Assembly (NCBI GenBank): GCA_023436495.1
Contig: JAEZIT010000111.1
Span: 1-7,598, forward strand
DNA: 7,598 bases
Reading direction: 5' to 3'
Source of the DNA: Acidobacteriota bacterium
GTDB taxonomy: Bacteria; Acidobacteriota; Blastocatellia; Pyrinomonadales; Pyrinomonadaceae
The number at the start of each line of letters is the position of its first letter. Position 1 is the first letter of the stretch. The position numbers and the translations under genes were made by a program. The notes under the pieces are model-generated. The model saw only the letters and a program-made list of their open reading frames with translations. It did not search any database and had not been told where the DNA came from. Shown in pieces: positions 1-4,441 of the stretch.

Positions 1-815
1 TCGATCGAATGAAAAAGATACTGCGGGCACGTTTCGGCAAACGCCGGAATACCGCGGTCGCGTGCCTGCCGCACCTGATCTAGAGCGTCCTTGCAGCTTA
101 AATGCACGATGTAAACCGGCGATTCCGCCATTTCCGCAATGGCGATGGCGCGATGAACGCCTTCCGCTTCGGCAATCGTCGGACGCGTCAACGCGTGATA
201 TTTCGGAGCCGTGCGGCCATCGGCGATGAACCGCTTTATTATCTCGTTAATGACGATGCCGTTCTCCGCATGCATGCAGATAAGTCCGCCGCGCGCTCCC
301 GCGGCCGACATCGCCCGGAAGATGGTCGCATCGTCCGCCAGAAATACGCCGGGATATGCCATGAACAGCTTAAAGCTCGTAATGCCCTCGTCCATGACGG
401 TGTACATCTCTTCGGTGTGCTTGTCTTCGAATTCGGTCGTGATCAGGTGAAATCCGTAATCGATCGCGCATTTCCCTTCCGCCTTCTTGTGCCAATTATC
501 GACGCCCTGGATCAGCGATTCGCCTTTGTTTTGCACGGCGAAATCGATGATCGTAGTCGTCCCGCCGAACGCCGCCGCGCGCGTACCCGTAAAGAAATCG
601 TCGCTCGACTGCGTACCGCCGAACGGCAGCTCCATATGCGTATGCGGATCGATCCCGCCGGGGATCACGATCTTGCCTGTGGCATCGATTACCGTATCCG
701 CTTCCATGTCGAGCGTTCTGCCGATAACGGCTACCGTTCCGTTTTCAATGAAAATGTCCGCCGTATAATCGTCCACGGCGGTGACGATCCGTCCGTTTTT
801 TATGAGTGTTTTCAT
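1..815 (-). CDS. hydA: Dihydropyrimidinase / D-hydantoinase, N-terminal part (partial)
   Basis: This is a metal-dependent cyclic amidohydrolase. The family opens dihydrouracil, dihydrothymine or 5-substituted hydantoins to N-carbamoyl amino acids in the cytosol, the second step of reductive pyrimidine breakdown. The visible 271 codons begin MKTLIKNGRIVTAVDD and run off the left edge; family members are usually about 460-480 aa, so roughly 190 residues are missing. The binuclear metal ligands are in place: H58 and H60 in GGIDPHTHMELPFGG, the lysine that is carboxylated in this family at K149 (SFKLFMAYPG), H182 (CMHAEN) and H238 (IVHLSC). Spacing is within one residue of characterised D-hydantoinases; the last ligand (Asp near 315) lies outside. 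Y154 matches the substrate-contacting tyrosine. The ATG at 815 is chosen because GGAGG stands 6 nt upstream and because it overlaps the stop of the 66-aa gene (TAATG). Dihydropyrimidine or hydantoin preference cannot be told from this part; allantoinase or dihydroorotase is less likely. Confidence 0.95.
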   Translation of the reverse strand, partial: MKTLIKNGRIVTAVDDYTADIFIENGTVAVIGRTLDMEADTVIDATGKIVIPGGIDPHTHMELPFGGTQSSDDFFTGTRAAAFGGTTTIIDFAVQNKGESLIQGVDNWHKKAEGKCAIDYGFHLITTEFEDKHTEEMYTVMDEGITSFKLFMAYPGVFLADDATIFRAMSAAGARGGLICMHAENGIVINEIIKRFIADGRTAPKYHALTRPTIAEAEGVHRAIAIAEMAESPVYIVHLSCKDALDQVRQARDRGIPAFAETCPQYLFHSI

Positions 816-1015
816 TATCTCCCTCCAACCGCGGCCCAGACGAGGCCGATGTACGTCCAGTAGCCGGTCAGGATCGCGACCGGGATAAAGGCGACCTGCG
901 TGAACCGCGGGTACTCAGCCGCCTCCGCCACAGGCTGATAAACGTATCCAAGCACCGGTATGCCGGCGACAAGATGAACAATGCGAAGGATGATCCGTTT
1001 TATGCTGGGTTTCAT
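815..1015 (-). CDS. Small two-helix membrane protein (66 aa), function unknown
   Basis: The product is a 66-residue, strongly hydrophobic protein. A basic start (MKPSIKRIILR) leads into helix 1 (about residues 8-26, HLVAGIPVLGYVYQP), a short polar loop (EAAEYPRF) and helix 2 (about residues 39-62, VAFIPVAILTGYWTYIGLVW). The positive N-terminus predicts both ends on the cytoplasmic side. I recognise no enzymatic motif. The gene looks real because the start is preceded by AGGT with a 5-nt spacer, it begins 7 nt after the upstream stop, and its TAA shares one base with the hydantoinase ATG (TAATG), a typical translational coupling arrangement. Short membrane proteins of this style occur as uncharacterised genes in several phyla; that is a general impression, not a database match. 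Any link to hydantoin uptake would be speculation. Confidence 0.65.
   Translation of the reverse strand: MKPSIKRIILRIVHLVAGIPVLGYVYQPVAEAAEYPRFTQVAFIPVAILTGYWTYIGLVWAAVGGR
822..826 (-). promoter_or_regulatory. Strong Shine-Dalgarno site for the hydantoinase
   Basis: On the minus strand GGAGG is followed by the 6-nt spacer GAGATA and then the ATG at 815. It lies inside the last codons of the 66-aa gene. It fixes the hydantoinase start and suggests that this gene is well translated even though it follows a small ORF with an overlapping stop codon. Confidence 0.75.
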
Positions 1016-1022
1016 AAGTTAC

Positions 1023-1481
1023 CTAGTAGATGGCATTGTAGGAATCCAATTTCCATTGATCACCGCTTCGAGAAAAGTAGAATGTAGCCTCTTCTTCACC
1101 ACCCGGATAATTACTCCGCGAAACCCAGTATTTAATACTAAGCTGGTCACTTACTTCTATCCCACCGATTCGCCAAGATACTATCCGATACACACTCTCG
1201 TTCGACAGATGTCTCTCCCGTTGGCCGTCATCGAGGTCAGGAAGGTAGGGGAGCAAGGCGGAAGTGTTCCCACTCTTGAGTTCACCCAGCACGCTTTCGG
1301 CATTTAACTCCGCTGAGCGATCTCGAAACGGATTCATTACGCAATAGCTTCGCGGTCGGATTCCACCGTCGAGAGGTATGCAAGCAACCGTTGCATCTGC
1401 CCGTCTCTGAAACAGGACGCCCGCGCCAATCGCGATAACCAACATGACGCACACCAAAATGGCAATGGCAGCCTTCTTCAT
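1023..1481 (-). CDS. Hypothetical signal-anchored/exported protein (152 aa)
   Basis: The protein opens with MKK and a hydrophobic stretch at about residues 4-24 (AAIAILVCVMLVIAIGAGVL) followed by QRR, so it is a signal anchor or an uncleaved signal peptide with the rest outside the cytoplasm. There is no clear lipobox. The outer part has two cysteines (in VACIPL and SYCVMNPF) that could pair in an oxidising compartment, a helical stretch (AELNAESVLGELKSG) and a strand-rich end (YRIVSWRIGG, IKYWVSRSNYPGGEEEATFYF, QWKLDSYNAIY). That order, helix then several antiparallel strands, is reminiscent of NTF2-like small extracellular domains, but this is inference. The ATG at 1481 shares its A with the TGA of the upstream ORF (TGATG). 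A GTG one codon earlier (1484) is also possible. No strong ribosome site is visible, so translation may depend on the upstream frame. Family not recognised. Confidence 0.6.
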   Translation of the reverse strand: MKKAAIAILVCVMLVIAIGAGVLFQRRADATVACIPLDGGIRPRSYCVMNPFRDRSAELNAESVLGELKSGNTSALLPYLPDLDDGQRERHLSNESVYRIVSWRIGGIEVSDQLSIKYWVSRSNYPGGEEEATFYFSRSGDQWKLDSYNAIY

Positions 1482-2002
1482 CACGGCGTTACTATTTTCT
1501 TCGGTGCTTTCTCAACGTGGCTGGCCGAGATCCAGGCGGCGAGTTTGCCGGGGTTATTGGAGTATCTGTTTTTGACGATGCCGTCGAGGGTGCGGACGGA
1601 GACGTTCATTTGGCGGATCTTTGAGGCGGTCTCAGCGGTGGCGGAGACGTGCTCGGCGGAGGCCGTCGTGGCGAAGGTCGCTTCGAAGGCGTCGGCTATG
1701 CCGTACCGCGTTTCGCGGCAATTAGCCACGCCCTTCAGGGCGTGGTCAGGGGCCGGATAATGATTCATAGGGCGTTTACCGATCCGGTCGGATACAAGAA
1801 TATTCGGCTCAATGCTGACACCGATGTGCACGTGTGTCGCTATACCGCCGATCGCGTGAAGATAGGCGCCGGGCGTCTCAATGATCTTGTGCGTTAGATA
1901 GTGAAAGAGCCGGTCTTCGATACGGGGCGTGATCATTGGCAAACTGGCTTTTGTGTGCCAAGTGATGTGGAAGTTGATCTCGGAGTATACGCTGTCGGAC
2001 AT
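1481..2002 (-). CDS. Truncated IS200-like/RAYT transposase fragment fused to an unrelated C-terminal segment
   Basis: A 173-codon ORF with two unlike halves. Residues 1-75 match the N-terminal half of a Y1/HUH single-strand transposase of the REP-associated (RAYT, IS200-like) class: EINFHITWHTKASLP at the start, the middle piece FHYLTHKIIETPGAYLHAIGG, the HUH metal motif in ATHVHIGV (H-V-H), then SIEPNILVSDRIGK. Family members normally continue with an LKGAS-like segment and a helix with the catalytic tyrosine; here the similarity stops at IGK, so the tyrosine region is absent and transposition activity is very unlikely. Residues of about 85-96 (HALKGVANC) are the REP-like palindrome read as protein. 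The last 75 or so residues (core IRQMNVSVRTLDGIVKNRYS) belong to something else that I do not recognise. The ATG at 2002 is chosen because transposase similarity begins at its second residue; an upstream TTG at 2149 would only translate the other palindrome and spacer. No good ribosome site is visible. Read it as a remnant or chimera. Confidence 0.6.
   Translation of the reverse strand: MSDSVYSEINFHITWHTKASLPMITPRIEDRLFHYLTHKIIETPGAYLHAIGGIATHVHIGVSIEPNILVSDRIGKRPMNHYPAPDHALKGVANCRETRYGIADAFEATFATTASAEHVSATAETASKIRQMNVSVRTLDGIVKNRYSNNPGKLAAWISASHVEKAPKKIVTP
1717..1745 (+). repeat. REP-like palindromic unit 1
   Basis: The unit reads GGCAATTAG followed by a perfect 8-bp stem, CCACGCCC (1726-1733) and GGGCGTGG (1738-1745), closed by the 4-nt loop TTCA. 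A second small hairpin, CCGCG-TTT-CGCGG, sits just before the head at 1706-1718. It is partnered by the unit at 2066-2094, which is in the opposite orientation. This copy is inside the open reading frame of the transposase fragment. Confidence 0.75.
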
Positions 2003-2065
2003 TTCGTGCTTTGCGTCTATTGAAAGGACGTTAAAACGCCCTCTGCAAATATCTGCGTTACGTTT

Positions 2066-2094
2066 CCACGTCCTGAAGGACGTGGCTAATTGCC
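2066..2094 (-). repeat. REP-like palindromic unit 2
   Basis: Read on the minus strand the unit begins GGCAATTAG and continues into an 8-bp stem, CCACGTCC/GGACGTGG, with the loop TTCA. It matches unit 1 at 27 of 29 positions. The two differences are paired partners in the stem (C:G against T:A), so the hairpin is conserved rather than merely the sequence. It lies 64 bp upstream of the start of the transposase fragment. A weak 3-bp hairpin, CCC-GAA-GGG, precedes its head. Confidence 0.75.
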
Positions 2095-2130
2095 CTTCGG
2101 GAGATAAGAACAGGCCTACAACTGAGGCTT

Positions 2131-2328
2131 TTATGGCTTCGAATGGCAATTTTGTCGGGTAAACTCGACGTTTTTGCCCTTCGACTCCAACTTTTCGGGC
2201 TTCGAACGGAACTCTTCAGGCTTCGACTCAAACTTTTCGGCCTTCGTGAGGCACTTTTTACGCTTCGTCTCGATCTTTTTGCTCTTCGTGAGGAACTTTT
2301 CGGGCTTCGTGATTAACTTCGTGGGATT
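2131..2328 (-). repeat. 21-bp tandem array coding for degenerate lysine-rich heptads
   Basis: On the minus strand units begin at 2310, 2289, 2268, 2247, 2226, 2205 and 2184, exactly 21 bp apart. A diverged unit follows at 2163 and a partial one at 2142; a shortened 12-bp unit precedes at 2322. The DNA core is CGAAGcccGAAAAGTT. In the frame of the upstream DUF695-like gene the stretch is open from just after its TAG to a TAA at 2131 and gives heptads of the form (T/S)-K-x-(E/K)-(K/E/N)-hydrophobic-x, for example TKPEKFL, TKAEKFE, SKPEKLE. I find no ATG, GTG or ribosome site that would start this frame by itself. With 2003-2130 (REP unit 2 and spacer) this is the longest stretch here without a convincing gene. 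It may be a former coiled-coil tail or a non-coding repeat. Confidence 0.7.
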
Positions 2329-2784
2329 CTAGTTCGCAAACTCTTTAAATGTCGCCCAGTCCGGCTCCATCTCCGCGTAACACTGAACCTCGTGCGTCGT
2401 GATCTCGCTCATCAGTTTCTCGTGAAGAGACTTGATATCAAGGCCGGGCTTGGCATAAAACACAAATTCCTTGAATGTTCCGGTCGTTATCGACAAAGCC
2501 TGAACAGCTTCCCCGTTTCGCGTCAGTTCGTGTGCAATCGTGTCTTCAATCCCGTCCAAGATTCGATTTTCGCCGGGCTCCGGTAAACCTCCTTCATTCG
2601 GCGAGTTCAGCGGCACCGCGAAGCCAATCTTTACCGTCAGCTTTGTATGACCAGCAAAAGCCTTAAGATGAGTGTTCGCGCGTACGATGATCGGATTCCC
2701 GCCCGAATCGCCCTGCGCAATCTGCCATGGGCCTTCCGCAAAAATATCGTCTGGATTAGGTTTACTCTTAAACAAACCAAACAT
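2329..2784 (-). CDS. DUF695-like protein (151 aa)
   Basis: The protein starts MFGLFKSKPNPDDIF, has no signal peptide or membrane segment and is probably cytosolic. Its organisation resembles the DUF695 family: an opening tryptophan strand (GPWQIAQGDSGGNPIIVRAN), a strand of the type LTVKIGFAVPLN followed by a negatively charged helix (RILDGIEDTIAHELTRNGE), a strand pair (ALSITTGTFKEFVFYAK), and the family-typical end in which an acidic residue precedes a tryptophan and an aromatic residue (EPDWATFKEF). The function of that family is not established, so none is assigned. The ATG at 2784 is preferred because GGAG stands 6 nt upstream; a GTG at 2850 would add 22 residues with no ribosome site. 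An 84-nt gap separates it from the gene before it. After its TAG the same frame stays open for 65 codons through a 21-bp repeat array, so the protein may once have had a lysine-rich tail. Confidence 0.7.
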   Translation of the reverse strand: MFGLFKSKPNPDDIFAEGPWQIAQGDSGGNPIIVRANTHLKAFAGHTKLTVKIGFAVPLNSPNEGGLPEPGENRILDGIEDTIAHELTRNGEAVQALSITTGTFKEFVFYAKPGLDIKSLHEKLMSEITTHEVQCYAEMEPDWATFKEFAN

Positions 2785-2790
2785 AGCTTT

Positions 2791-2794
2791 CTCC
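2791..2794 (-). promoter_or_regulatory. Ribosome binding site that decides the DUF695-like start
   Basis: The minus strand reads GGAGAAAGCTATG: GGAG with a 6-nt spacer before the ATG at 2784. No comparable site precedes the upstream GTG at 2850, so the shorter protein is preferred. Confidence 0.65.
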
Positions 2795-2868
2795 ACTCGC
2801 GTCAGTCCGACGAGATTGCACGGCGTCGGTCCAGTTTTCGTAACACTCACCCTTCACCCAACTTAGAA

Positions 2869-3114
2869 CTAGGCCGCACTATTTCCATTTCTTGTGAGCT
2901 GGACGAGATTGCCGACGACTGTTGGGCCGTACGTGACCTCGCCGGCTTTGGTGACGTTGTACCAGAAGGCCTGCATGTCCCCGGCGGCGGTGGGGCAGTG
3001 CGTCTTCGTCTTTGACCATGATGCGGCCGGTCTTGAGGCCGTCGGGGCTGCAAACAGGCGCCTCACGATGGCTGTCGTTTGTCGACGCGTGAAACGCTTA
3101 AATTCGTAAGTCAT
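2869..3114 (-). CDS. Small hypothetical protein (81 aa), probably with a frame-shifted middle
   Basis: The ORF begins MTYEFKRF one nucleotide after the aminotransferase stop (TAA-A-ATG), which suggests coupled translation; I see no strong ribosome site of its own. The last part, GDMQAFWYNVTKAGEVTYGP and onward to GNLVQLTRNG, looks like ordinary folded protein. The middle (RRLFAAPTASRPAASWSKTK) looks like out-of-frame translation, low in hydrophobic core residues and rich in A, S, R and T. In another minus-strand frame the same DNA gives HREAPVCSPDG and KTGRIMVKDEDALP, which reads far more naturally. Dropping one C from the CCCC run at 2992-2995 would join DALP to TAAGDMQAFWYN. A second, opposite shift would be needed near 3080-3097. 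The intact ancestor may therefore have been about 81 aa with two compensating indels here, or the sequence has errors. Family not recognised; function unknown. Confidence 0.45.
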   Translation of the reverse strand: MTYEFKRFTRRQTTAIVRRLFAAPTASRPAASWSKTKTHCPTAAGDMQAFWYNVTKAGEVTYGPTVVGNLVQLTRNGNSAA

Positions 3115-3115
3115 T

Positions 3116-4420
3116 TTAACATAATGCAAAACCTGCATCTAGAGCCTTGATTAATTGGTCGACGTTGTCCTTCGTCGAATTAAGCATCATTCCGGTCCGG
3201 ATGACATTTCCGTACAGTCCGCCTTTGCCGATCAGCACGCCCTGTCGTTTTGTTTCTTCGAAGACTTTCAGCACCGCTTCCGGAGCAGGTTCTTTTGTAT
3301 CACGATCTTTTACGAGTTCGATCCCCTGCATCAGGCCCATTCCGCGGACATCGCCGATGATCGGATGTTTGTCCTTCAGTTCTTCCAGCCGCCCGCGAAA
3401 GTATTCGCCGACGACGCGGGCATTCGTCCGCAGGTCGTCCTCTTCGATCAGTTTAATTACCGCGAGCCCCGCCGCCATCGACACGGGATTTCCGCCGAAT
3501 GTCGCGAACGTCAGGCCCGGGAATTTATCGGCGACCTCCGGCGTCGCGATCGTCCATCCGATCGGCACGCCGTTGCCCATTCCTTTGGCCGAAGTAATAA
3601 TGTCCGGTTTCACCTTCCAATGCTCGATTCCGAACCACTTATCGCCGGTCCGGCCCCAAGCGGTCTGCACTTCGTCCGCGATCATAAGCCCGCCATGCTT
3701 TCGCACGATCTCTTCCACGCGTTCGAAATATCCCGCGGGCGGCACGATAAACCCGCCGACGCCCAGGATCGGCTCGGCCATAAAAGCCGCGATCTCGCCG
3801 GTCGTAGCGGTTTCGATCACGTCCTTCACGTCGTTCGCGCACGCCGCTCCGCAATTTTCCGGCGTCATCTTGAACGGACAGCGATAACAATACGGCGCCA
3901 TCGCATGAACGATCCCCGCGACCTGTGACGCGAGCGGCCGCCAATTCGAATGCCCGACCGCCGATAGCGCCGTCGCCGAACGCCCCGAATAACTGTGCCG
4001 CAGCACGACGATCTCCTGCCGGCCCGTCGCGAGCTTCGCCGCCATGATCGCCGTGTCGTCCGCCTCGGTCCCGCTGCTCGTAAAGAACGACTTTTTCAGA
4101 TCGCCCGGCGAGATCTCCGCCAGCTTTTCCGCAAGGTCCGACTCAGGCTGATTCGCGTAAAGCGTCGATGTATGCTGGATCTTCCCGATCTGCTCGATAA
4201 CCGCCGCATTCACCTTCGGGTTTGCGTGCCCCACGCTCACGGTCAGCACGCCCCCGAAACAATCCAGATAACGATTGCCCCGGTCGTCCCAAACATATTC
4301 GCCCTCGCCTTTCACCAGCGCGATCGGCTCTTCGTAATATGTCGCGACGGCGGGAAATAGAAATTCTTTGTGCTTGCGAACCGCATCGGAAACGGTCGAT
4401 CGTTGTTCTTGTGTATTCAT
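3116..4420 (-). CDS. Class-III PLP aminotransferase, AGXT2 / beta-alanine-pyruvate type
   Basis: A full-length (434 aa) fold-type I class-III transaminase. It moves the amino group of an omega-amino acid, likely beta-alanine or 3-aminoisobutyrate, to pyruvate or glyoxylate, giving a semialdehyde; cytosolic. Visible landmarks are the phosphate-binding SSGTEADDTA (115-124), the cofactor aspartate D249 in MIADEVQTAWGRTG, the Schiff-base lysine K279 in SAKGMGNGVPIG, and the TFATFGGNPVS loop (304-314). A cysteine group, CYRCPF then C190 and C194 (CxxC-x8-C-x3-C), is found in a subset of this family. The usual PP of the C-terminal RxxPPL motif is replaced (RTGMML, 408-413), a mild oddity. The start at MNTQEQRSTV lies 21 nt after the upstream stop; only a weak GGA-type ribosome site is visible. 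With the dihydropyrimidinase in the same transcription direction it fits pyrimidine breakdown. 4-aminobutyrate or ornithine as substrate is a less likely alternative; exact specificity is inferred. Confidence 0.9.
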   Translation of the reverse strand: MNTQEQRSTVSDAVRKHKEFLFPAVATYYEEPIALVKGEGEYVWDDRGNRYLDCFGGVLTVSVGHANPKVNAAVIEQIGKIQHTSTLYANQPESDLAEKLAEISPGDLKKSFFTSSGTEADDTAIMAAKLATGRQEIVVLRHSYSGRSATALSAVGHSNWRPLASQVAGIVHAMAPYCYRCPFKMTPENCGAACANDVKDVIETATTGEIAAFMAEPILGVGGFIVPPAGYFERVEEIVRKHGGLMIADEVQTAWGRTGDKWFGIEHWKVKPDIITSAKGMGNGVPIGWTIATPEVADKFPGLTFATFGGNPVSMAAGLAVIKLIEEDDLRTNARVVGEYFRGRLEELKDKHPIIGDVRGMGLMQGIELVKDRDTKEPAPEAVLKVFEETKRQGVLIGKGGLYGNVIRTGMMLNSTKDNVDQLIKALDAGFALC

Positions 4421-4441
4421 ATTCTAATTATCCGGAACACC

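Larger units (their letters stand above)
1717..2094. mobile_element. REP-bounded element carrying a RAYT fragment (REPtron-like remnant)
   Basis: Two 29-bp palindromic units in inverted orientation bound 378 bp. Their shared heads (GGCAATTAGCCACG) face outward, and the N-terminal half of an HUH transposase lies between. In known REP/RAYT systems a single RAYT gene is flanked by inverted REPs, and this layout fits that architecture. The interior is about 320 bp, too short for a complete RAYT, and the tyrosine region is missing, so this is either a decayed copy or a shortened derivative moved by a full-length enzyme elsewhere. I see no clear target-site duplication outside the units. Confidence 0.55.

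Noticed and set aside
102..863. A 253-codon open frame on the plus strand
   Set aside because: It is antisense to the hydantoinase, whose metal ligands and start are clear. The plus-strand translation is rich in R, H and D and has no family features.
1481..2002. A functional IS200/IS605 or RAYT transposase gene
   Set aside because: Similarity ends right after the IGK segment, before the region that holds the catalytic tyrosine; the rest of the ORF is unrelated.
2003..2149. TTG at 2149 as start of the transposase-fragment ORF
   Set aside because: The extra 49 codons translate REP unit 2 and spacer (GQLATSFRTWKR) and show no similarity to the transposase; the ATG at 2002 fits the family start.
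2131..2328. The 21-bp array as a CRISPR
   Set aside because: Units are contiguous with no unique spacers, are degenerate and keep a codon frame; there are no cas genes nearby.
2807..2829. Hairpin CCGACG/CGTCGG with an 11-nt loop in the leader of the DUF695-like gene
   Set aside because: No T tract follows on the coding strand and the stem is only 6 bp; not convincing as terminator or riboswitch.
2785..2850. GTG at 2850 as start of the DUF695-like protein
   Set aside because: No ribosome site precedes it, while GGAG stands 6 nt before the ATG at 2784.
3147..3928. Two long open frames on the plus strand opposite the aminotransferase
   Set aside because: They mirror a well-conserved PLP enzyme; their compositions (S/P/T-rich or R/H/D-rich) are typical of antisense translation of codon-biased DNA.
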